Assembly: GCA_018970445.1 (NCBI GenBank)
Contig: JAGWWF010000003.1
Location: forward strand, 62,001 to 126,000
DNA length: 64,000 bases
Direction of reading: 5' to 3'
From: Alphaproteobacteria bacterium
GTDB taxonomy: Bacteria; Pseudomonadota; Alphaproteobacteria; Sphingomonadales; Sphingomonadaceae
A program made the translations under genes and the position numbers. This document shows positions 37,324 through 45,174 of this stretch, in pieces. The first letter of the stretch is position 1. Each line of letters opens with the position of its first letter. The notes beneath the pieces are model-generated. The model was not told the DNA's origin, did not search any database, and was given only the letters and a program-made list of their open reading frames with translations.

Positions 37324-37349
37324 TTAGCATATGGCGCGATTTGCGCTAA
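37324..37349. promoter_or_regulatory. Candidate MerR operator in the ligase/merR intergenic gap
   Basis: TTAGC (37324-37328) and GCTAA (37345-37349) form a dyad across 16 bases, in a 46-base gap between divergent starts. MerR proteins bind dyads lying in the promoter spacer, so this may be an autoregulatory site. The match is short. Confidence 0.4.
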
Positions 37350-37359
37350 GGGGCTGGCG

Positions 37360-38046
37360 ATGCGCATGCGTGATCTGGAAAAGGCCAGCGGAGTCGGGCG
37401 GGAGACCATCCGTTATTACATCCGCGAGGGCCTGTTGCCGGAACCGGACAAGACCAGCCCCAACAGCGCGCGCTATTCCGAAATCCATGTCGCCCGGCTG
37501 AAGGCGATCAAGCGCCTGCAGGAAGAACGCTTTCTGCCGCTGGCAGTGATCCGCACCCTGCTGGAGGCAGAGGACGGCAATCGCTGGCTGATGCCCGATG
37601 CCTTTCCGATGCTGGATGCGCTGCTGGCGCAGCGGCTGGAGGAGGCCGGCCCGGCGCGGGTGGCGCTGGCCGATCTGAACCTGCCACAGCATCAGCGCGA
37701 CCATCTAGATGATCTGATGATCAGCGTGGCCGATGATGGCACGATTTCGGCGCGCGATGCCGCCATCCTGCGCACGGTGCAGCGGCTGGACGAGATTGGC
37801 TTCACCCCCGAACTGGGCTTCAACGATGGCCAGATGCGCCTGTATCATGTGCTGATCGACTGGCTGACCGGCCAGGAAATCCGGCATTTCCTGGAACATA
37901 CCGCCGGCCAGGTGGGGGAAGCCAAGGCCCTGGACATGGCCGAACAGGGCATTGCCCTGATCAACGAGCTGCTGGGCCAGCTGCGCACCCGCGCGCTGCT
38001 GCGCAAGCTGGCGGAACGGCGAAGGATTGCCAACGACAATGGGTAG
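37360..38046 (+). CDS. MerR family transcriptional regulator
   Basis: A 228-residue regulator with an N-terminal MerR winged-helix domain (LEKASGVGRETIRYYIREGL, then YSEIHVARLKAIKRLQEERF) and a long C-terminal domain of about 150 residues rather than the usual short coiled coil. It has no Cys cluster typical of metal sensors, so the effector is probably organic. Its stop overlaps the start of the asparaginase gene by 8 bases, strongly linking the two in expression. Confidence 0.88.
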   Translation: MRMRDLEKASGVGRETIRYYIREGLLPEPDKTSPNSARYSEIHVARLKAIKRLQEERFLPLAVIRTLLEAEDGNRWLMPDAFPMLDALLAQRLEEAGPARVALADLNLPQHQRDHLDDLMISVADDGTISARDAAILRTVQRLDEIGFTPELGFNDGQMRLYHVLIDWLTGQEIRHFLEHTAGQVGEAKALDMAEQGIALINELLGQLRTRALLRKLAERRRIANDNG

Positions 38047-39100
38047 ATTGTTGCTGCTGCTGGCCCTGGTTCTCTGGCCGGCCCTGGTGGCGGCCCAGGC
38101 CCTGCCGGGCGTGCGCGTGCTGGCCACCGGCGGCACCATCGCCGGCGCCGGCCGGGCCGACAGCGCCGGTTATCGCCCCGGCCAGCTGGGCGTGGCCGAT
38201 CTGATCGCCGCGGTACCGGGGGTGGCCGGCATCGCCACGCTTTCGGCCGAACAGATCGCCAATATCGGCAGCGCCGACATCGACGAGGCGGTGTGGCGCC
38301 GCCTGCACGGCCGCATCCTGGCCGCCATCGCCGATCCGGGCGTGGCCGGTGTGGTGATCACCCACGGCACCGACACGCTGGAGGAAACCGCCTTCTTCCT
38401 GCATCTGCTGCTGCCGGCCACCAAGCCGGTGGTGCTGGTGGGATCGATGCGGCCGGCCACCGCGGTTTCCGCCGACGGGCCGCACAATCTGATGGATGCG
38501 ATCCGGGTGGCGGCCGCGCCCGCCGCGGCGGCGCGCGGCGTGATGGTGATGATGAACGATCAACTGTTCGATCCGCGCTTTGTCACCAAGATGGACATGC
38601 GCCAGCTGAACGCCTTTGCGGCGCCGGCCACCGGCCCCATCGGCCATGTGCAGCAGGTGCAGCCGGTGTTTTTCACCGCGCCGCCCGTGGCCACCGCGCC
38701 GGCCTTTGCCCTGGCCGATGCGCCGCTGCCGCGCGTGGCCATCGCCTATGCCCACACCGGGATGACCGGCGATGATCTGCGCCGCATCGCGCAAGGCGCC
38801 GATGGGCTGGTGATCGCCGGGCCGGGCGCCGGTTCGATGCCATCATCGGTGCGCAATGCCGCGCGCGCGCTGGTGGCCGATGGCATGACGGTGGTGCGCA
38901 CCGCCCGCCAGGGCACGGGCGACATCTGGCGCAACGACAGCGCCAGCGGGGCCGAAAATGATGCCACCACCGGCGTGATTGCCGGCCGCTGGCTCCCCCC
39001 GGCCAAGGCGCGCATCCTTCTGCTGCTGGCCCTGCAACAGCGCCGCAGCCCGGCCGAAATCCAGGCGCTGTTCGATCGGCTGGGCACGCCGGGCGGCTGA
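38039..39100 (+). CDS. Type II (exported) L-asparaginase
   Basis: A 353-residue asparaginase with a signal peptide (LLLLLALVLWPALVAAQA). The two catalytic Thr motifs are present: LATGGTIAGAG (about residue 28) and VITHGTDTLEETAFF (about 108), together with RPATAVSADGPHNLMDA. It hydrolyses asparagine (and possibly glutamine) to aspartate and ammonia in the periplasm. The ATG lies inside the last codons of the MerR gene. Confidence 0.94.
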   Translation: MGRLLLLLALVLWPALVAAQALPGVRVLATGGTIAGAGRADSAGYRPGQLGVADLIAAVPGVAGIATLSAEQIANIGSADIDEAVWRRLHGRILAAIADPGVAGVVITHGTDTLEETAFFLHLLLPATKPVVLVGSMRPATAVSADGPHNLMDAIRVAAAPAAAARGVMVMMNDQLFDPRFVTKMDMRQLNAFAAPATGPIGHVQQVQPVFFTAPPVATAPAFALADAPLPRVAIAYAHTGMTGDDLRRIAQGADGLVIAGPGAGSMPSSVRNAARALVADGMTVVRTARQGTGDIWRNDSASGAENDATTGVIAGRWLPPAKARILLLLALQQRRSPAEIQALFDRLGTPGG

Positions 39101-39107
39101 GGCGCTT

Positions 39108-40253
39108 TCAGAATCCGGCCGACACGGTGATCACCGGCCCGCTGCCCGGCGCGGCATTGCCGCCCACCCGCTGCCGCCAATCGGCCTGCACCCGCACGCC
39201 CCTGATGGTGGCAGCCACCGCTGGCCCCACATCCACCCGCCACACAGCGGGCGCACCGGTTTGCACGCTGGCCCAGCTGCCGGCGGCCAGCGTGGCCGGG
39301 CCGATGCGCAGCACCCGCACCGCGCCTTGCGCCCCGGCATAGACCTGGCCATTGCCCAGCACGCCGGCTTCGCCATAGCCATCCAGCCGGCCGCGCTGGC
39401 CGCCGGCCGCCAGGCGCAGCGTCCAGTCGCCACGCGTCGCGCTGCCCAGCGCGATCAGCCGTTCGGCCGATACCGACACACCGGGCAACAGCGCCTGCCT
39501 GATGCCCACCGCGGCCTGCGCCGTATCGCCCCGCACGCCGGCCGGCCCGGCCGCCGCCAGCGCCCGCGCCACCAGCGCCAGCGGCCGGCGGGCCAGCGGA
39601 TCGGGCACAAAGGCGATGCTGGCCCCGATCTGGCCGCCGCCCAGCACCGGGCTGGCCGCCGGCCCGGCCGCGCCGCCGCCCGCATCGCGCAGCAGGGCAA
39701 AGCCGCCCGGCTGCCAGCGCCGGCCCAGTGCGTCGCGCTGCGCCCGCCATGGCCGGTTTTCCGGTTCCAGCGCCAGCGCCGCATCGAACAGCGCCGCTGC
39801 CTGCCGGCGCTGCCCGGCACGCAGCCGGGCATAGGCGGCATCGGCCAGGGCAAAGCCGCTGGCCGCAGCGGGCACGGGCGCAGGCAGCGGCAGTGCTGGA
39901 ACCGGCGGCGGCGGCATGGCACCGGCGGCGGCAAGCGCGGCTGGCAGCGGCGGTGGCGGCACCGGCGGCATCGGCGGCATCGGCATGGCCAGCGCCATCA
40001 CGGGCACCCGGTTGGGCTGCACCCGCGCGATGGGGCCGGGCGGCGGCAGCAGCCGGCCTGGGGCCGGCCCCGGCACGGCGGCCCGCACCACGACCGGGCG
40101 CAGCCGCCCCGCCACCGGCCCGGCCCAGCGCGCGGCCAGTTCGGCGGCCAGCCGGCGTTCCTGCCAGGCCAGCATCGGCCAGCGCACCGCCAGCCACAGG
40201 GCCAGCAGCAGCACGGCCGTGCCCCACACCGCCAGCGGCCGGCCGCGCCTCAT
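39108..40253 (-). CDS. NfrA-like protein: anchor, Pro-rich linker, TPR and C-terminal domain
   Basis: A 381-residue protein in four parts. First a membrane segment (VWGTAVLLLALWLAVRW), then a Pro-rich linker of about 90 residues (PPMPPVPPPPLPAAL). A short TPR-like unit follows (AAYARLRAGQRRQAAALFDA). The last 190 residues resemble the C-terminal domain of the phage N4 adsorption protein NfrA (PDPLARRPLALVARAL, ending PGSGPVITVSAGF). It is much shorter than E. coli NfrA. The ATG overlaps the stop of the nfrB-like gene, so the pair is coupled; it probably assists secretion of the polymer made by NfrB. Confidence 0.72.
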   Translation of the reverse strand: MRRGRPLAVWGTAVLLLALWLAVRWPMLAWQERRLAAELAARWAGPVAGRLRPVVVRAAVPGPAPGRLLPPPGPIARVQPNRVPVMALAMPMPPMPPVPPPPLPAALAAAGAMPPPPVPALPLPAPVPAAASGFALADAAYARLRAGQRRQAAALFDAALALEPENRPWRAQRDALGRRWQPGGFALLRDAGGGAAGPAASPVLGGGQIGASIAFVPDPLARRPLALVARALAAAGPAGVRGDTAQAAVGIRQALLPGVSVSAERLIALGSATRGDWTLRLAAGGQRGRLDGYGEAGVLGNGQVYAGAQGAVRVLRIGPATLAAGSWASVQTGAPAVWRVDVGPAVAATIRGVRVQADWRQRVGGNAAPGSGPVITVSAGF

Positions 40254-41632
40254 CCCGCCGGGGCGCGGCCATCGCCGCCGGGAAAGCGGTGCACCGTCTT
40301 GTCCCACGCCGGCGGGCCATGGCGGCCCAGCCCGGCGACATAGCGCGCCAGCGCGCGCAGCGTGGCCAGCGCGTTGATGATGTTGCCCACCGCCGCGCGC
40401 GGGGTGGCGAGCAGAGCTTCCACCGGCCCTTCCACCCGCGCGGTGAACAGCGCTCGCAGCAGCAGCCGCCAGCACAACAGCGCAAAATTCCACCACAACA
40501 GGGCCACCAGGCCCTGGCTGAGCGGTGGCAGTGCGGCGGCCGGCGGCCACCATTGCCGCATCAGCCCATCAAGCGCGATCAGCCCGGCCAGGCCATAGGC
40601 GGCCAGCGACACCAGCGCCATGCCCGGCCCCTTGCGATCGCGCCACAGCATCCAGCGATTGGCCAGCCCGCCGCGCCAGCCGATGCGATCCCAGCCGGCC
40701 AGCGAAATGCCCTGGGCCCAGCGCGCCTTCTGGCGCACGGCAGCGGCCAGCGTGGCCGGAAAATGTTCGGCCGTCGCCACCAGTTGCCCATCGACATGGT
40801 GGCGCACCAGCACGCCGCGCCCGCCCAGCGCGTGCAGCTTGATGCCCAGTTCATAATCCTCGGTCAGGCTGTCGTCGGCAAAGGGGCGGCCGCCCTGCGC
40901 GGCAGCGATGCGGCCCATCAGGGCGCGATCAAAGGCGACGCCCACGCCGGCCGCCGGCAATGCCGCCCCCAGCCATTGCCGCACCAGCAGATCCTTGCCG
41001 TGGCTTTGGGCAAATTCGTCGATATAATGGCCAGCCACCAGCGGGCTGGCGGGATCGATCAGCGGGCGCACCGGCAATTGCACCATGGCGGGCGGATCGG
41101 GGCCGGCCAGATGCGCCGCCATCAGCGCCAGTTCGAGGCGGTGCACCACATCTTCGGCATCGTGCAGCACCACGGCGGCAAAGCGCCGGCCCTGCTGCGC
41201 TTCGTGCGCCAGCATGGCGGCCCACAGCCGGTTCAGGCAATCGGCCTTGGTGGTGGGGCCGGGGCGCGGATTGACCGCCACGCGCAGGCGCGGATCGGCA
41301 ATGGCCGCCACCACCGCCTGGCCGGCCGGATCATTGGGATAGAGGCCGACAAACAGGGTGAAATCCGGCCAGTCCTGGGTGGCGAGCAGCCGGCGCAGCA
41401 TCGGGCCGATCACGGCGGCTTCGTCCCAGGCCGGAATCAGGATGGCGAACGCCGGCGGTGTGGCTGGGGCAAGGGCCGGTACCAGCACTGGTGCCGCTGG
41501 GCGGCGCAGGCGCAAGCAGATATAGGCCAGATCAACCGCCAGATCATCCAGGCCATTGACCGCGATGATGAACGCCAGCAGCAGCAACGCTTCGTGCAGC
41601 AGCACATGCCAGGTGGCGAGCAGATCCGCCAT
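40250..41632 (-). CDS. NfrB-like membrane glycosyltransferase (family 2)
   Basis: A 460-residue inner-membrane GT2 enzyme: N-terminal helix, catalytic domain with VVLHDAEDVVHRLEL (DxD-type), a TED acid (DSLTEDYELGIKLHALGG) and the QKARWAQG (QxxRW) motif, then several C-terminal helices. It resembles NfrB, which makes the N4-receptor exopolysaccharide. E. coli NfrB has an extra C-terminal c-di-GMP-binding MshEN domain that is absent here. It lies downstream of luxI and is coupled to the nfrA-like gene. Confidence 0.85.
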   Translation of the reverse strand: MADLLATWHVLLHEALLLLAFIIAVNGLDDLAVDLAYICLRLRRPAAPVLVPALAPATPPAFAILIPAWDEAAVIGPMLRRLLATQDWPDFTLFVGLYPNDPAGQAVVAAIADPRLRVAVNPRPGPTTKADCLNRLWAAMLAHEAQQGRRFAAVVLHDAEDVVHRLELALMAAHLAGPDPPAMVQLPVRPLIDPASPLVAGHYIDEFAQSHGKDLLVRQWLGAALPAAGVGVAFDRALMGRIAAAQGGRPFADDSLTEDYELGIKLHALGGRGVLVRHHVDGQLVATAEHFPATLAAAVRQKARWAQGISLAGWDRIGWRGGLANRWMLWRDRKGPGMALVSLAAYGLAGLIALDGLMRQWWPPAAALPPLSQGLVALLWWNFALLCWRLLLRALFTARVEGPVEALLATPRAAVGNIINALATLRALARYVAGLGRHGPPAWDKTVHRFPGGDGRAPAG

Positions 41633-41647
41633 GGCGTCAACTGGGGT

Positions 41648-41722
41648 GGGTGCCCCGAACCTGCCCGGTAACTGCAGACGGGGAGGGCCGTTTGCAGGGC
41701 GTTGTGGCAGGCCGGGGCACCC
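41648..41722. promoter_or_regulatory. Nested inverted repeat between luxI and nfrB-like gene
   Basis: Three nested stems. Outer: GGGTGCCCCG (41648-41657) with CGGGGCACCC (41713-41722), 10 bp perfect. Middle: CCTGCC/GGCAGG (from 41660 and from 41706). Inner: CTGCAGACGG (41672-41681) with CCGTTTGCAG (41688-41697), 9 of 10 paired. No T tract follows on either strand, so it is not a simple terminator. It occupies most of the 117-base gap and would lie in the nfrB leader. Confidence 0.6.
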
Positions 41723-41749
41723 TCGACACGGAAGAAGCGGGGCGCAGGG

Positions 41750-42475
41750 TCAGAACGCCGTGGTGCCCTTCCGGTCGATTTCGGGCCACCGCCGGGCATC
41801 GGGCAGCACCAGGGGCGGCATTTCCCAGGCAGCACGCAGCCGGTCCAGCGTTTCGGCGTTGACGAAGATCTGCAGCGCGGCAACGGCATCAGCCCCTTCG
41901 CCCGCCGGCAGGCCCAGCGGTTCGGCATCCCAGCCGATCGAAAGCAGGCTGGGCAGCCAGGGCATGTGGGTGACCATGGTATAGCGGGTGATGCCGGCAT
42001 CCAGCGCATGTTCGAACAGCGCGATGGACAATTGCCGCCGCACCTGCAGCGCCTCGGCCCGGTTCAGGCCTGGCGCCGTGACCAGCCGGGTGATTTCGCA
42101 GACATCGGGGCCGGTCGGCACGCCATCGGCGCACAGATGGGCAAAATGATCGCCCAGCAGATGCGCGCCGGTGCTGGGCAGCAGCCGCACCGATCCCAGA
42201 TGCCGGCCGGTTTCGGCCTGGTGGACGATCAGATAGAGCGTGTCATCCTGATCATAGGCATCAAGTTCGTGCAGCCCGTCGGGCGATTGCAGATCCCAGC
42301 CCAGCCGATCGATCAGCACCGTCTTGCGATCCTTCAGCATGGCCGATCGCAGCGCCGCGATGCCGGGCGCGGCGCCGCGGCTGCGCAGGGCGCGGGCCTC
42401 GCCGGCGGCGTCGCGCCAGGGGCCGGCAAGGGCGGTGATGTCGTGGCTGGTGCCAGCGCGGGCGGTGCCGAACAT
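41750..42475 (-). CDS. LuxI-type autoinducer (acyl-homoserine lactone) synthase
   Basis: A 241-residue LuxI-family protein that would make an acyl-homoserine lactone from SAM and acyl-ACP. Conserved residues are seen in order: Arg in DRKTVLIDRLGW with the following Trp, two Asp in HELDAYDQDD, Arg in GSVRLLPS, and Glu and Arg in VCEITRLV. The usual Phe four residues after the first Arg is Leu, and the residue after the last Arg is also Leu rather than Phe. ATG 42475 has AAGGA eight bases upstream. The N-terminus is longer than in typical LuxI. No luxR is in the window. Confidence 0.85.
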   Translation of the reverse strand: MFGTARAGTSHDITALAGPWRDAAGEARALRSRGAAPGIAALRSAMLKDRKTVLIDRLGWDLQSPDGLHELDAYDQDDTLYLIVHQAETGRHLGSVRLLPSTGAHLLGDHFAHLCADGVPTGPDVCEITRLVTAPGLNRAEALQVRRQLSIALFEHALDAGITRYTMVTHMPWLPSLLSIGWDAEPLGLPAGEGADAVAALQIFVNAETLDRLRAAWEMPPLVLPDARRWPEIDRKGTTAF

Positions 42476-42548
42476 GGGGATGATCCTTTTGTGTGGCCCC
42501 ATGCTGGCAGTGGTTGACGGCGGCTGGCCATATCCCTGACAAGGGGCA

Positions 42549-43472
42549 ATGACCCTGTTTGGTGAAGCCCAGTATCTGGATCTCTTGCAGCGCGTTTGGA
42601 CCACCGGCGTGGCGCGCGGCGATCGCACCGGCACCGGCACGCGGGCGCTGTTTGGCGAAACCCTGAAATTTGATCTTGCCGATGGCACGGTGCCGCTGCT
42701 GACCACCAAGCGCGTCTATTGGAAATCGGCCATCCGCGAACTGATCTGGTTCCTGAACGGCGAATCCAACATCCGCCCGCTGGTGGCGCAGGGCGTGCAT
42801 ATCTGGACGGACTGGCCGCTGGATGCCTATCGCCGCACCACGGGCGAGCAGTTGAGCCGCGACGATTTCGAAGCGCGCATCGTGGCCGATGCGGATTTTG
42901 CCGCCCGCTGGGGCGAACTGGGCCCGGTCTATGGCGTGCAATGGCGGCGCTGGCCGCGCTTTGCCGCCAATGAAGACGGCAGTTATCGGGCCGACACGCC
43001 GTTCGATCAGCTGGCGGCGCTGGTGGATGGGCTGAAACACAACCCCAACAGCCGGCGGCACATCTTCACCGGCTGGAACGTGCCCTATCTGGATCAGATG
43101 GCGCTGCCGCCCTGCCACATGACCTATCAATATTTCGTCGCCGATGGCCGATTGTCGGGCATCCTTTATCAGCGCAGCTGCGACCTTGGTCTGGGCTTTC
43201 CGTTCAACATCTTCGAAGCCGCCGTGCTGATCCGCATGCTGGCGCAGCAATGCGGGCTGGAACCCGGCATGCTTACCTGGATGGGGGCCGATTGCCATGT
43301 CTATGAGAATCACGAACATCTGGTGACACAGCAGCTGGGCCGCAGCCCGCGGCCCTTCCCCCGGCTGGACTTCGCGCGCCAACCGGCCGACCTGTTCAGC
43401 TACAGGCTGGAGGATTTCCTCATCAGCGGATACGAACCCCACCCGCCGATCGCAGCGCCGGTGGCGGTATGA
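42549..43472 (+). CDS. thyA: Thymidylate synthase
   Basis: A 307-residue folate-dependent enzyme that methylates dUMP to dTMP. It shows the active-site Cys in MALPPCHMTYQYFV, the dUMP-binding QRSCDLGLGFPFN and the N-terminal RTGTGTRALFG. An internal insertion near residues 95-140 (DDFEARIVADADFAARWG) is common in longer ThyA. It is divergent from luxI across 73 bases, and its stop overlaps the folA start (ATGA). Confidence 0.98.
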   Translation: MTLFGEAQYLDLLQRVWTTGVARGDRTGTGTRALFGETLKFDLADGTVPLLTTKRVYWKSAIRELIWFLNGESNIRPLVAQGVHIWTDWPLDAYRRTTGEQLSRDDFEARIVADADFAARWGELGPVYGVQWRRWPRFAANEDGSYRADTPFDQLAALVDGLKHNPNSRRHIFTGWNVPYLDQMALPPCHMTYQYFVADGRLSGILYQRSCDLGLGFPFNIFEAAVLIRMLAQQCGLEPGMLTWMGADCHVYENHEHLVTQQLGRSPRPFPRLDFARQPADLFSYRLEDFLISGYEPHPPIAAPVAV

Positions 43473-43981
43473 GCCCGAAATCCAGTCTCGACATCACCAT
43501 CGTTGTTGCCCGCGCGCGCAACGGCGTGATCGGCATGGGCGGCGCCCTGCCCTGGCATCTGCCGGCCGATCTGAAACGCTTCAAGGCGATCACCGTGGGC
43601 AAGCCGGTGGTGATGGGCCGCAAGACGTTTGAAAGCATCGGCAAGCCGCTGCCCGGCCGCCAGAATATCGTGCTGACCCGTGATCCGACCTGGCGCGCCG
43701 ATGGCGTGACCGTGGTGCCCAATCTGGCCGAAGCAGTGGCGGCCGCCGGCCTGGATCCGCGCGTGCGCGGCGATGTGATGATCATCGGCGGGGCCGAGAT
43801 CTATGCCCTGGCCCTGCCCATCGCCACCCGCATCGAATTGACCGAGGTGGACGCCGCGCCGCACGGTGATACCGTGCTGCCGCCGTTCGATGCCGCCCGC
43901 TGGCGCGAGGTGGCGCGGGTGGCGCATCCGGCCGAGGGCGAACGGCCGGGCTTTGCCTTTGTGACGCTGGAACGGCGCTGA
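43469..43981 (+). CDS. folA: Dihydrofolate reductase
   Basis: A 170-residue DHFR that regenerates tetrahydrofolate after the ThyA reaction. Motifs: VVARARNGVIGMGGALPWHL with the substrate Asp a few residues later, VVMGRKTFESIGKPLPGRQN for NADPH binding, and IIGGAEIYALALPIA. The coupled thyA-folA pair is a standard functional unit. Confidence 0.97.
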   Translation: MSPKSSLDITIVVARARNGVIGMGGALPWHLPADLKRFKAITVGKPVVMGRKTFESIGKPLPGRQNIVLTRDPTWRADGVTVVPNLAEAVAAAGLDPRVRGDVMIIGGAEIYALALPIATRIELTEVDAAPHGDTVLPPFDAARWREVARVAHPAEGERPGFAFVTLERR

Positions 43982-43995
43982 CGAAACTTGGGGGG

Positions 43996-45165
43996 ATGCG
44001 GGTGCGCAAATTTCTGATCGGGGCCAGCGTGCTGCTGGGCGTGGCGGCCATCGGCTTTTTCGGCCTGGCCCCCGGCATCGTCGAACGCGGCATGAACCGC
44101 TGGACGGGGGCGGTGTGGCCGGTTTCGAACCGGGCGAAGGCGCTGCACGGCCGGCTGACGGTGATCGATCTGCACGCCGATACGCTGATGTGGCAGCGCG
44201 ACCTGTTGAGCGAGAGCGACCAGGGCCATGTCGATCTGAAGCGGTTGATCGGCGGCAATGTCGCGCTGCAGGTGTTTTCCAGCGTGACCAAGACGCCGCG
44301 TGGCCAGAATTATGAGGCAAACGGCGGCGATACCGACAATATCACCCCGCTGGTGATCGGCCAGTTGCAGCCCACGCGCACCTGGTTCAGCCTGACGGAA
44401 CGGTCCTTGTTCCATGCCCAGAAGCTGAAAGACGCCGAAGACCGGGCGCAGGGCCTGTTGCGCATCATCCGCACGCCGGATGATCTGGCAAAGCTGCTGG
44501 CCGATCGCGCCGCCAAGGTGCCCGTTACGGGCGCGCTGCTGTCAACCGAAGGCGCGCAGAATCTGCAAGGCGACATCGCCAATCTGGCCCGGCTGCACGC
44601 TGCCGGGTTCCGCATGATCGGGCTGGTGCATTTCTTCGACAATGATGTGGGCGGATCGATGCACGGCCTCAAGAAAGGCGGGCTGACGCCGCTGGGGGCG
44701 CAGGTGGTGCAACAGGCTGAACAGCGCGGCATGATCATCGATCTGGCCCACAGCAGCGCCGCCACCTATGCCGATGTGATGCGCATCGCCACCCGCCCGG
44801 TGGTGGTGAGCCATGGCGGCGTGAAGGCCAGCTGCAACACGCCGCGCAACCTGACCGACGATCAGCTGCGCCTGCTCAAGGCCAATGGCGGCATGATCGG
44901 CATTGGCTATTGGGATGCCGCGGTGTGCCAGCCCACCCCGCAGGCCACGGCCAGGGCGATCTTGCACGTGATCCGCATCGCCGGCATCGATCATGTTGGC
45001 CTTGGCAGCGATTATGATGGCGGCACCACCGTTGGCTTTGATACCGCGCATCTCGATGCCCTCACCCAGGCGCTGCTGGATGCCGGCCTGTCGGAGGCCG
45101 ACATTGCCAGGGTGATGGGCGGCAATGCGGCGCGCCTGCTTGCCGCCGGGCTGGCACCCCGTTAA
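43996..45165 (+). CDS. Membrane dipeptidase (peptidase family M19)
   Basis: A 389-residue renal-dipeptidase-type zinc enzyme. The N-terminal helix (FLIGASVLLGVAAIGFFGLA) is a signal or anchor, so it acts at the periplasmic face. Metal ligands are seen in TVIDLHADTLMWQRD (HxD), the bridging Glu in LLSTEGAQNL, IDLAHSSAATYADV and VVSHGGVKASCNTPRN, with GLGSDYDGG near the C-terminus. It hydrolyses dipeptides; the natural substrate may be wall-derived. Start at ATG 43996; it lies 14 bases after folA. Confidence 0.92.
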   Translation: MRVRKFLIGASVLLGVAAIGFFGLAPGIVERGMNRWTGAVWPVSNRAKALHGRLTVIDLHADTLMWQRDLLSESDQGHVDLKRLIGGNVALQVFSSVTKTPRGQNYEANGGDTDNITPLVIGQLQPTRTWFSLTERSLFHAQKLKDAEDRAQGLLRIIRTPDDLAKLLADRAAKVPVTGALLSTEGAQNLQGDIANLARLHAAGFRMIGLVHFFDNDVGGSMHGLKKGGLTPLGAQVVQQAEQRGMIIDLAHSSAATYADVMRIATRPVVVSHGGVKASCNTPRNLTDDQLRLLKANGGMIGIGYWDAAVCQPTPQATARAILHVIRIAGIDHVGLGSDYDGGTTVGFDTAHLDALTQALLDAGLSEADIARVMGGNAARLLAAGLAPR

Positions 45166-45174
45166 GCGCAAGTC

